64,000 nucleotides of DNA from the NCBI RefSeq assembly GCF_033110965.1, contig NZ_CP137003.1:186001-250000 (forward strand), given 5' to 3'. This document shows, piece by piece, positions 1 to 8,981 of this stretch; position 1 is the stretch's first letter; the number at the start of each line of letters is the position of its first letter. Position numbers and translations under genes: made by a program. The stretch comes from Raineyella sp. LH-20. Lineage in GTDB: Bacteria; Actinomycetota; Actinomycetes; Propionibacteriales; Propionibacteriaceae. The notes beneath the pieces are model-generated. The model saw nothing but the letters and a program-made list of their open reading frames with translations, searched no databases and had not been told where the DNA came from.

Positions 1-2535
1 GCGAAGGAGGCCAAGCAACTCGTCCCCGCACGAGCCAAGGCGATCACGGCATGGCGCCGGTCGATGACCCGCAAACCGACCACCCGCCAGGTGACCGCGT
101 TGGCCGAGCTAGCCCGTCAGGTGGAGGCGGTGTGGCTGCTCGCCTACCGACGGCTCGTCGTCGCCGAGCGGGAGTCGCGCCGCAGCATCGCGCTGTGGGG
201 GCTGGACGAGAAGCAGCCCGGCACGACCGTCACCCGAGAGCAGATCGAGGCATCGCTTTCTGACCCGAACGGCGCCTACCAGCGGCTGCGGCGGGTGATG
301 GACGCCTGGTGCGCGCTGTGGTTCTGGCCGCTGCACGACGCCGAGGTGTGGAGCGGGGGCCCCGACGGCGCGGACACGGCACGGATCAGCCCGCCCGATC
401 TGGACGAGTGGATCGCCACGCTGCGCGAGATCCTCGGTGACGACCGGGCGGCGCGCCGCAAGGCGGCGTTCGGTGCAGCCACCCTCGCCCCGGCCGACGC
501 GTGGCAGGCACTGGCCGATCAGGAGGACCTGGAGATCAAGGGTGCCGGCGCCCGCCCGATCGCCGCGGTGCTCGCCGACCACCCCTGGCTCGGGGTATGT
601 GAGCGGGTCGCCGCCGAGCAGAGTTTCTTCCACTGGCAGCTCGACTTCGCCCCCGTCTTCGGCCGCGGCGGCTTCGACTTGCAGGTCGGCAACCCGCCGT
701 GGGTACGGCCCCGCACCGACGTCGACGCGCTGCTCGCCGAGGGCGATCCGTGGTGGCAGCTCGCGCTCAAGCCGAGCGAAACTGAACGGCGGGACCGCCG
801 GGAGCAGACATTGGCGCTGGCTGGTGTGCGCGATCTGGTCGTCGATGCGACCAGTGCGGTCGTGGCCACCGCCGAGTACATCGGCGCAACGGCCAACTAT
901 CCCTTCCTCGCCGGTCTACAGCCGGACCTCTACCGCTGCTTCATGGAGCAGACTTGGACACACGGTTCATGGAGCGGGATCGCGGCCCTCGTCCATCCGG
1001 AGTCACACTTCACCGACGAGAAGGCTGGCGCCCTGCGCCGGGAGACCTACCCGCGATTACGAAAGCACTGGCAGTTCATCAACGAATTCAGCCTTTACGA
1101 ACTCCAGCACCAGAAGATCTACGGAGTCAACGTTTACGGGACACCGCGGCCAGTCCGGTTCCTTCAGGCCACCTCGGTCTACCACCCCGACACCGTCGAA
1201 CGGTCCCTGCGGCACGACGGTTCGGGAGAGGAGCCGGGCTTCAAGGACCCAACAACCGGCACCTGGGACCTGCGCCCGCACCGTTCGCGGATCATCGAGG
1301 TCACCGAGGACGTGCTGGGTGTGTGGCACGCGATCCTCGAAGAAGGCAGCACCCCTGTGGCTGAGACCCGAATGGTCTACACCGTCAACACGGCGGCCGC
1401 CGACGTGCTCCGGCAGCTGTCCCATCAGCCGCGGATCGGGTCCTTGGACCTTCAGTTCTCCCGCGGTTGGGACGAGAGCATCGACCGCAAGAAGGGCTAC
1501 TTCGTGTCCCGGTGGGGACGACCGAAATCCTGGGACGACGTCATCCTGCAGGGCCCCCACCTGTACGTGGCCACGCCGTTCTACAAGTCGCCGAACGCGA
1601 CGATGAAGCACCAACAGGACTGGTCCGCGACCGACTTCGAGACCCTGCCCCCCGACGCGATCCCCGTCACCTCGTACAAGCCCGCCGGCGACCCCGCCCG
1701 CTACGCCACGGACTACACCCATTGGGACGGGCAGTCCGCGCGGGACTTCTACCGAATTGCATGGCGGTGCATGGCCGCCAACACCGGGGAACGAACGTTC
1801 ATTCCGTCGCTGATTCCACAGGGCGCCTCGCATGTTGACGGGCTCTTCTCCTGCGGGTGGCCTCAGGGCACGAACCGCGAGCTGCTCCTCATGGGTGCGC
1901 AGATGATCTCCCTGATTACCGACTTCTCTGTGCGGGCTGCACCGAAGTCCACCATCCGTGCCAACACCGCGAACCGCTTGGCGGTCGTACTCCAACATCC
2001 CTCTGCGCCCCACCTCCTGCTTCGTGCCCTCCGTCTCATCTGCGTGACAGAGGCGTACGCGGACCTGTGGGAAGACGTCTACGAGCGCAGCTTCGCGGAC
2101 GATAAGTGGATCGTCGGTCCGAACCGACCCGACCGACCCGCCGTGGGGGCGGTCGAACCGCGCTGGACCGCTGACACGCCACTGCGTCGGGCCGAAGACC
2201 GGCGAGACGCCCTCGTGGAGCTCGACGCGCTGGTGGCGCTGATACTCGGAGTCACCGCGGACCAGCTGTGCACGATCTACCGCACCCAGTTCGCCGTGCT
2301 CTACGGCTATGACCACAACACCTACCTCTATGACACGAACGGCCGGCTCGTGCCCAACTCGGTGCTCACCGTCTGGCGAAACAAGGGCGACCGGATCACC
2401 GCCGAGGAGCGCACCGCCACCAATCAGGCCGGGAACACGTACACGTACGAGCTGCCATTCCGGGTGCGGGACCGGGAGGCCGACATGCGGCAGGCGTACG
2501 CCGAGTTCGAGCGCCGACTGGCGGAGTGCTCATGA
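1..2535 (+). CDS. N6-adenine DNA methyltransferase, C-terminal part (5' end outside window)
   Basis: The reading frame is open to base 1 with no stop, so this is the C-terminal ~844 residues of a longer protein; the ATG at 64 is internal, not the start. An adenine-methylase catalytic motif NPPW lies at visible residues 231-234, within LQVGNPPWVRP. The SAM-binding motif I that normally precedes it would lie upstream of the window. A long region after the motif is consistent with target recognition, as in Eco57I- or PglX-type enzymes and the DISARM adenine methylase. Its stop overlaps the next start (ATGA at 2532-2535), so it is translationally coupled to the DUF1998 helicase. Role by inference: marks host DNA for a defence system, or is an R-M fusion. 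The methylase family is well supported; the exact system is not. Confidence 0.85.
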   Translation, partial: AKEAKQLVPARAKAITAWRRSMTRKPTTRQVTALAELARQVEAVWLLAYRRLVVAERESRRSIALWGLDEKQPGTTVTREQIEASLSDPNGAYQRLRRVMDAWCALWFWPLHDAEVWSGGPDGADTARISPPDLDEWIATLREILGDDRAARRKAAFGAATLAPADAWQALADQEDLEIKGAGARPIAAVLADHPWLGVCERVAAEQSFFHWQLDFAPVFGRGGFDLQVGNPPWVRPRTDVDALLAEGDPWWQLALKPSETERRDRREQTLALAGVRDLVVDATSAVVATAEYIGATANYPFLAGLQPDLYRCFMEQTWTHGSWSGIAALVHPESHFTDEKAGALRRETYPRLRKHWQFINEFSLYELQHQKIYGVNVYGTPRPVRFLQATSVYHPDTVERSLRHDGSGEEPGFKDPTTGTWDLRPHRSRIIEVTEDVLGVWHAILEEGSTPVAETRMVYTVNTAAADVLRQLSHQPRIGSLDLQFSRGWDESIDRKKGYFVSRWGRPKSWDDVILQGPHLYVATPFYKSPNATMKHQQDWSATDFETLPPDAIPVTSYKPAGDPARYATDYTHWDGQSARDFYRIAWRCMAANTGERTFIPSLIPQGASHVDGLFSCGWPQGTNRELLLMGAQMISLITDFSVRAAPKSTIRANTANRLAVVLQHPSAPHLLLRALRLICVTEAYADLWEDVYERSFADDKWIVGPNRPDRPAVGAVEPRWTADTPLRRAEDRRDALVELDALVALILGVTADQLCTIYRTQFAVLYGYDHNTYLYDTNGRLVPNSVLTVWRNKGDRITAEERTATNQAGNTYTYELPFRVRDREADMRQAYAEFERRLAECS

Positions 2536-5500
2536 GTGAGCTGCTGCCCACCCTCCAGGCCCGCGACATCCAGCGCGGCCTGCGGGACTACCTCACCACC
2601 ACATTCGCCCTCGCCGACGCCGATGCTCGGCGTGCCCTCGACGACTTCCTCAGCGACGAGCACGACGGCATCTTCAAGGGCCCGTACGTGCGGATGCGGC
2701 TCCCCTACCGGTCGGCGCCCAAGTACGCGGCACCGTCGCTGGAGTGGCAGCCGCCCTACCCGCCGTACGCCCATCAGGCGACGGCCTGGTCGCGGCTGAC
2801 CACCCTCGACCTCGGGCCGGACAAGCCTCGACCGCTGCCGACCTTGGTCACCACCGGCACCGGTTCGGGCAAGACCGAGGCGTTCCTCTATCCGATCCTC
2901 GACCACGTGCTGCGGGCTCATGACAGGGGCATCACCGGCGCCAAGGCGCTGATCCTCTACCCGATGAATGCGCTGGCCAACGACCAGGCGCTCCGCCTCG
3001 CCAAGCTGATCGCCGACCCGTCCAACGGACTGACCGGCGTCACCGCCGCCCTCTACACCGGCGAGGAAGGCCCGCAGCGGACCAAGGTCAGCGACAAGGG
3101 GCTGATCACCGACCACGGCATTATCCAGGACACCGCGCCGGACATCCTGCTGACCAACTACAAGATGCTCGACCAGCTCCTGTTGCGCGAGAAGGACCAG
3201 GACATCTGGCGGCAGAGCGCCGAGAGCCTGACCTACCTGGTGCTCGACGAGTTCCACACGTACGACGGCGCCCAGGGCACCGACGTCGCGATGCTGCTGC
3301 GCCGCCTCGGCCTGACGGTCAAGAGCCACTGGGCGCCCGGCAGCCACACGCCTGAGGACCTCGCCCGGCCGCTGGGCCGGATGACCCCGGTCGCGACCTC
3401 CGCCACCCTCGGTGACAAGGGTGACCCCGCGGAGATGGTCGGCTTCGCCAGCACCGTGTTCGGCGAGCCCTTCACCGCCGATGACGTGGTGACCGAGACC
3501 CGCTACTCCCTCGACGAGTGGTGCGCCGGGGCCAAGGCTTGTGTCGCGGACCTTGGCCTCTCCCCCGCACCGGTGCAGCTCAGCCTGCTGCGGACGATCA
3601 ACGACTCCGTCGCCGACCTCGGCGAGGCCCCCGAGCCGCACGACCTCGCGGTCACGGTGCTCAACGGCCTCTACCGCCCCGACGACCCCACCGTGGAGAC
3701 CCCGCTGCCGCCGCTCAGCGCCATCGAGGACCTCGAAGCCCTGGCCAAGGCCCATCCGCTGGTCCGCTCCCTCATCGACCACAGCGACGACGCGATCAGC
3801 CTGGAGACCCTCGCCGCCGAGCTGTTGCCGTTGGCCGGCGTCGGACGGGACGGGATCGCAGCGGCAACCGAGTTCCTCACCGACCTGATCGGGGCGCTCA
3901 GCCACCTGCGCGCCGAGCTGGGCCGCGGGTTCGTCACCGTGGAGACCCACCTGTGGGTGCGCGAACTCACCCGGATCGACCGGGTCGCCGAGACCAATCC
4001 CGGCTACCGATGGGCCGACGACGGTGTGGTCACCGGTGGTGCCGGCGGCCTCGCCGGAGACCCGGGCGCCGTCTCGTTCCCCGCCGTCTACTGCCGCCAC
4101 TGCGGCCGGTCCGGCTGGGGGATCGGTCTCGGGCCCACGGGCACCACACTCACCCATGACGACAAGCGGATCCGCGCCGACCATGCCGTCGGCAGCGGCC
4201 GCTTCCGGGCCCTGATCACGGCCACCCCAGCCGAGGCGGACCAGCTGGCCGCCGATCCTGCCGACAACAGCGAGTTCGGCTGGTTCCACGTTCGCGGCCG
4301 CGAGCTGACCCGGACCGCGCCTGATGAGAGCGGCGAAGGGTCTCAGGACGGCGACGACCTTCCGGTCCTCACCCACTGGGGAGAGCACGCCGACGACCTG
4401 TCCCGCAAGGACACCTGCCCCGCCTGCCTCAAGGACGACGGCATCCGCTTCCTCGGCTCGGCCATCGCCACCCAGCTCTCGGTGACGCTGTCGGGTCTGT
4501 TCGGCACCGACAACCTCGACCCCAACGAGAAGAAGGCGCTGGTCTTCACCGACAGCGTCCAGGACGCCGCGCACCGGGCCGGATTCATCGAGTCGCGCTC
4601 CCACACCCTGACGCTGCGCGCCGCGCTGCGCGCCGGCATCGGGGTCGAGCCGGTCAACCTCGACACCGTCGTCTCCGCCGTCCTCGCCGAGGCCGGCAAG
4701 GACTCCTTCCGCCGCTATCGCCTGCTGCCGCCCGATGTGGTCAACCGACCCGACTTCTCCCCTTTCTGGGACACCGATGCCGCCGGGCCGGCGAAGGCGA
4801 GCGCGTCGCGGCGCGTACGGCGCCGGTTACTCTTCGACACCGCGCTGGAATTCGGCCTGCAGTCCCGGCTCGGCCGCACCCTCGAGCTCACCGGATCGGT
4901 GGCTGCCGAGGTCGACGCCGGTCTGCCCGCCGCCCTGGCGAACATCGCCCGGCAGGTGATCAAGCAGGCCGACAACGAGCCGGGCCTGTTCACCCCGTTC
5001 GACCAGCGCCCCGATGCGGTGCTGGTCCGGTGGGTCCGCGGAGTCCTGGAGCACATGCGCACCCAGGGGTCGATCGCCCACGAGTGGTTCAAGCCCTACA
5101 TCGAGAACGACGGCAACCGCTGGAAGATCTGGGGTGGCCGCCCGCGCGGCCAGGGCATGCCCGCCTTCCCCAAGGGCCGATCCGCCCCTGCCTTCCCGCG
5201 CGTCGGCGGCGCCCAGCTCAAGGGCGACCAGCTGCTCGACCCCGTCACGCCCACGCAGAGCTGGTACTCCCGCTGGGCCCAGAAGTCCCTCGGCGTCACC
5301 CCGCAGCTGGGCGCCCGGCTCAGCAAGGCTCTGCTCGGCCGGCTCGCCGACGCCGGCGTCCTCACCGCCACCACCACGAAGTCCTCCGCGACGGTCTACG
5401 CCATCCCCGCCGACCGGGTGCTGGTGCACAGGCTCGACCTGGCTGACCTCAGTGACGAGAAGCACCGGCTGCGCTGCACGGTCTGCCACACCGAGCACCC

Positions 5501-8500
5501 CGGCACCGCCCAGACCGTCGACCAGCTTGACGGCGCGCCTTGTCTGCAGGTGCGCTGCCCCGGCAGCCTGGTCCGCGCCCACACCGACGACAACTACTAC
5601 CGCCACCTCTATGACTCCTCCGACATGCGTCGCGTCGTCGCCCGCGAGCACACCAGCCTGGTCGAGGACGCGGACCGCCTGGCCCTGGAGGATGCCTTCC
5701 GCAGCGGCGGTTCCGACCCGAGCGCGCCCAACGTCCTCGTCGCCACGCCCACCCTGGAGATGGGCATCGACATCGGCGACCTGTCCGCGGTGTTCCTGGC
5801 GTCGTTGCCGCGTACGGTCGCCTCGTACGTCCAGCGGGTCGGGCGGGCCGGACGCCTCACCGGCAACGCGCTCGACATGGCCTTCGTCACCGGCCGCGGC
5901 GAGCACCTGCCGCGCCTGGGCGACCCGCTGTCGATGATCAACGGCGCGGTCCGTCCCCCGGCGACGTACCTGAGCGCCGAGGAGATCCTGCAGCGCCAGT
6001 ACATCGCGCACATCTTCGACGAGTTCGCCCGGGACTCCGGACGACCACAGCCGAAGCATGCCGGGGACTTCATGGGGTCGACCGACCCCGACACGGTCCT
6101 GGGTGAGGTGATCGCGTACGCCGAGGAGAACGCCGGGCAGCTGCTGGATCGCTTCCTCGGGGCGTTCGCCGGCCTGGCACTGGCGGCGACCGAGCACCTG
6201 CGTGCCTGGGCGACGCCCGGCGAGACCCCGCGCAGCAGCGGTCTGGCCGCGCTGGTCATCGGGGCGTCGGGGCGCTGGGCCCGTACGATCGACGAACTGC
6301 GCCAGCGCAAGCTCGCGATCCAGAAGGAGATCCCCGACCTGCGCCAGCGGGCTGACGTCCCTGCCGCCAGCGCCGACGACAAGCGCGATCTGCGGATCGC
6401 GGAGGCCACGCTGAAGATGACCAACGGTCAGCTCGGCGAGCTGACCCGGGACCACTGGATCGGGACGCTCGAGGAGTACGGCATCCTGCCGAACTACACG
6501 CTCATCGACGACGGCGTGCACCTCGACGTCTCCGTCTCCTGGCTCGATCCGGACAGCCAGACGTACGAGAGCGACTCCTTCGGGATCGAGCGGACCGGCA
6601 ACGCGGGGGCACTGCGGGAGTTCGCCCCGGGCGCGACCTTCTACGTGCACGGCCTGGAAGTCGCCATCGACGCCGTCGATCTGGGGCCGAACGCCTCCGC
6701 CATCCGCACCCTGGCGGTGTGCAGCGAGTGCGGCTACGTCGAGGACATGGCGCTCACCGGCCACCAGCAGGACCCCCAGGCATGCGCCCGGTGTGGCAGT
6801 ACCTCGACCCGCGACACCGGCAACCACCTGCCCGTCGTCGAACTCACCCGGGTCACCGCGGCCGTCCGGCGCGACGAGGCACTGATCTCCGATCGGTCGG
6901 ACGAGCGGCGCCAGATGTGGTTCAGCATCGTCCCCGCGGTCGATGTCGATCCGGCCGAGGTCGCCGAGCAGTGGTACGTCAAGGGCTACGACTTCGGGGT
7001 GAAATACCTGCGGCGGATGACGCTGCGCTGGCTGAACCTCGGGGAACAGTCGGCGTTCGGGCAGAAGCGGCGGATCGCCGGCACCGACATGGTCGCTCCG
7101 CTGTTCCGGGTCTGCACCGGGTGCGGGTGCCGCGACCAGGCCGCCAAGAGCAACAGCCGCAGTGAGCACCGGCCATGGTGCCCCTACCGCAGCAGCAGCG
7201 ACGAGCACGTCGAGGAGATCGCACTGTCGCGGACCCTGCACACACAAGGTGCGGTGATCCCCCTGCCGGTCTCGGTGACGACAGGCGATCCCTTCGCGAT
7301 CCCGAGCCTGTCGGCAGCGCTGAAGCTCGGGCTGCGGGAGCAGTTCGGCGGGGCGCCCGACCACATCGGCGTCGCCGAGGTGCCCGATCCGCTCGGCCCC
7401 TCCGACGGGACCCGCGACGCGCTGCTGCTGTACGACACGGTGCCCGGCGGGACGGGCTACCTGGCCGAGTTGACGGATCCGGCGCGTGTGCACGACCTGA
7501 TCTACCGGGCCTGGCGCAAGGTCGCCGAGTGCCCGTGCCGTGACGAGGAGCGGCTGGCCTGCCACCGCTGTCTGCTCCCGCTGGCCTCGGGGCGCGAGAT
7601 CGACCGGGTGTCGCGGCAGGCCGCCGAACGCCACCTGCGGGCGATCCTCACCGCCGGGCGGTTGGACGAGCCGTCCGCTGAGGACCGCTGGGACGTGACC
7701 GTCGAGCGGCCGACGGTGGACCGGTCCCTCTCCCCGCTCGAACTGCGCTTCGCCGAGCTCTACCACAACCTGCTGGAGGACCTCAACGGCACGGTCCAGC
7801 TGGTGCCCGGGACCTGGGGCAACACGATCCGGGCGAACGTCGGCCCGCGTCGCTGGACGTTGGAGCCGCAGGTCAACGTGCTGGGCTCCAAGCCGGACTT
7901 CGTGCTGCGCTCCGACGACACCAGCGTGCCGCCGGTAGCGATCTTCACCGACGGGCTGGCCTTCCACGCCAGCGTCGACATCAACCGGCTCGCCGACGAC
8001 GCCGGCAAGCGGTCCGCGCTCGGGGAGGCCGGCTATCTGGTGCTCAGCGTGACGGCCGCCGATGTGTCGGCGGAGGAAGAACGGCGAGAACAGGGCCGGG
8101 AGACCGTGACGCCTCCGTCGTGGTTCAACGAGCAGCTGGCCGGGGCCATCTCCAATGAAGGAGGCTTCCAGACCGGTGACTTCGCGATGGTCACCGGAGG
8201 CCCCTTCGACTTCCTGCGGCGCTGGATCCGGGCACCGTACCCGGATGCTCAACGGAAGATGGCCGACCATCTGCCGATGATGCTCGCCTTGTCGGGCGCA
8301 GCCACCCAAGGGCAGGTCCCCGCCGACCAGGACCCGGTGGAGCAGGCCCGCCGCATCGTGCAGGGCGGCTCCCCCGGTCTGGGAGTCGGCGAGACGGTCC
8401 CGGCGTGGTGGTGGCACGCCGGCCCCCTCGTGGTGCTGTCCCGCGTCATCGGGGACGCGATGGTCGAGGTCGTGTCGATGGTCGACGACCGGCCGGCGGC

Positions 8501-8981
8501 TGTCGGGTCGGCTGGATTCCCTGACGCCTGGCGCGACTGGCTGACCCTCGCCAATGGCCTGCAAGGCCGGGGGTGGCCGACCACGATCACCACGCTGGAA
8601 CGGGCCAGGTCGTCGGCCCACCACGCTGGCGCACCGAGCGCGCCACGGCCGACGATCCGTGTCGAGGTCTTCACCTCGGACTGGCAGACAGTCCTCGACG
8701 ATGCTCTGGACGACGAGCGCTCGCTTGCCGCAGAACTGGCCCACGCCGGAGTGCGCGCTCCCGATGCGACCGGGGATGAGGTCGGCGACACCGGCATCCC
8801 CGCGATGTTCGTCTGGCAGGCCGAGCACGTGGCCGTGCTGAGCGATCTCGTCGCGGAGGACGTCGAGGATCTGCGTACGCAGGGCTGGACAGTGGTCGGC
8901 CCCGAAGCGGCCGGGATCACCGCGGCGCTCGGCGGGAGCGCCGCCTGCTGTACGAACAACGAGGGAGAGGAGACCCACTGA
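2532..8981 (+). CDS. Giant DEAD/DEAH-box helicase with DUF1998-type C-terminus (DruE/DrmAB-like)
   Basis: 2149 residues from ATG 2532; a GTG six bases earlier is possible, but the ATGA overlap favours 2532. Superfamily-2 motifs: GTGSGKT (K114), DEFH (239-242), SATLG (290), GIDIGD (~1078) and QRVGRAGR (1101). The second half has Cys pairs CSECGY and CARCG (~1396), VCTGCGC (~1530), the DUF1998 signature DTVPGGTGY (~1634) and CPCRDEERLACHRC (~1670), suggesting zinc binding. Near residue 1785, SKPDFVL followed by VAIFTDGLAFH resembles a PD-(D/E)xK or Vsr/DUF559 nuclease core. Fused helicase plus DUF1998 at this size is typical of Druantia DruE; DISARM splits it into DrmA and DrmB. Overlaps both neighbours, so it is part of one operon. 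Probable role: DNA translocase of an anti-phage complex. Confidence 0.92.
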   Translation: MSELLPTLQARDIQRGLRDYLTTTFALADADARRALDDFLSDEHDGIFKGPYVRMRLPYRSAPKYAAPSLEWQPPYPPYAHQATAWSRLTTLDLGPDKPRPLPTLVTTGTGSGKTEAFLYPILDHVLRAHDRGITGAKALILYPMNALANDQALRLAKLIADPSNGLTGVTAALYTGEEGPQRTKVSDKGLITDHGIIQDTAPDILLTNYKMLDQLLLREKDQDIWRQSAESLTYLVLDEFHTYDGAQGTDVAMLLRRLGLTVKSHWAPGSHTPEDLARPLGRMTPVATSATLGDKGDPAEMVGFASTVFGEPFTADDVVTETRYSLDEWCAGAKACVADLGLSPAPVQLSLLRTINDSVADLGEAPEPHDLAVTVLNGLYRPDDPTVETPLPPLSAIEDLEALAKAHPLVRSLIDHSDDAISLETLAAELLPLAGVGRDGIAAATEFLTDLIGALSHLRAELGRGFVTVETHLWVRELTRIDRVAETNPGYRWADDGVVTGGAGGLAGDPGAVSFPAVYCRHCGRSGWGIGLGPTGTTLTHDDKRIRADHAVGSGRFRALITATPAEADQLAADPADNSEFGWFHVRGRELTRTAPDESGEGSQDGDDLPVLTHWGEHADDLSRKDTCPACLKDDGIRFLGSAIATQLSVTLSGLFGTDNLDPNEKKALVFTDSVQDAAHRAGFIESRSHTLTLRAALRAGIGVEPVNLDTVVSAVLAEAGKDSFRRYRLLPPDVVNRPDFSPFWDTDAAGPAKASASRRVRRRLLFDTALEFGLQSRLGRTLELTGSVAAEVDAGLPAALANIARQVIKQADNEPGLFTPFDQRPDAVLVRWVRGVLEHMRTQGSIAHEWFKPYIENDGNRWKIWGGRPRGQGMPAFPKGRSAPAFPRVGGAQLKGDQLLDPVTPTQSWYSRWAQKSLGVTPQLGARLSKALLGRLADAGVLTATTTKSSATVYAIPADRVLVHRLDLADLSDEKHRLRCTVCHTEHPGTAQTVDQLDGAPCLQVRCPGSLVRAHTDDNYYRHLYDSSDMRRVVAREHTSLVEDADRLALEDAFRSGGSDPSAPNVLVATPTLEMGIDIGDLSAVFLASLPRTVASYVQRVGRAGRLTGNALDMAFVTGRGEHLPRLGDPLSMINGAVRPPATYLSAEEILQRQYIAHIFDEFARDSGRPQPKHAGDFMGSTDPDTVLGEVIAYAEENAGQLLDRFLGAFAGLALAATEHLRAWATPGETPRSSGLAALVIGASGRWARTIDELRQRKLAIQKEIPDLRQRADVPAASADDKRDLRIAEATLKMTNGQLGELTRDHWIGTLEEYGILPNYTLIDDGVHLDVSVSWLDPDSQTYESDSFGIERTGNAGALREFAPGATFYVHGLEVAIDAVDLGPNASAIRTLAVCSECGYVEDMALTGHQQDPQACARCGSTSTRDTGNHLPVVELTRVTAAVRRDEALISDRSDERRQMWFSIVPAVDVDPAEVAEQWYVKGYDFGVKYLRRMTLRWLNLGEQSAFGQKRRIAGTDMVAPLFRVCTGCGCRDQAAKSNSRSEHRPWCPYRSSSDEHVEEIALSRTLHTQGAVIPLPVSVTTGDPFAIPSLSAALKLGLREQFGGAPDHIGVAEVPDPLGPSDGTRDALLLYDTVPGGTGYLAELTDPARVHDLIYRAWRKVAECPCRDEERLACHRCLLPLASGREIDRVSRQAAERHLRAILTAGRLDEPSAEDRWDVTVERPTVDRSLSPLELRFAELYHNLLEDLNGTVQLVPGTWGNTIRANVGPRRWTLEPQVNVLGSKPDFVLRSDDTSVPPVAIFTDGLAFHASVDINRLADDAGKRSALGEAGYLVLSVTAADVSAEEERREQGRETVTPPSWFNEQLAGAISNEGGFQTGDFAMVTGGPFDFLRRWIRAPYPDAQRKMADHLPMMLALSGAATQGQVPADQDPVEQARRIVQGGSPGLGVGETVPAWWWHAGPLVVLSRVIGDAMVEVVSMVDDRPAAVGSAGFPDAWRDWLTLANGLQGRGWPTTITTLERARSSAHHAGAPSAPRPTIRVEVFTSDWQTVLDDALDDERSLAAELAHAGVRAPDATGDEVGDTGIPAMFVWQAEHVAVLSDLVAEDVEDLRTQGWTVVGPEAAGITAALGGSAACCTNNEGEETH

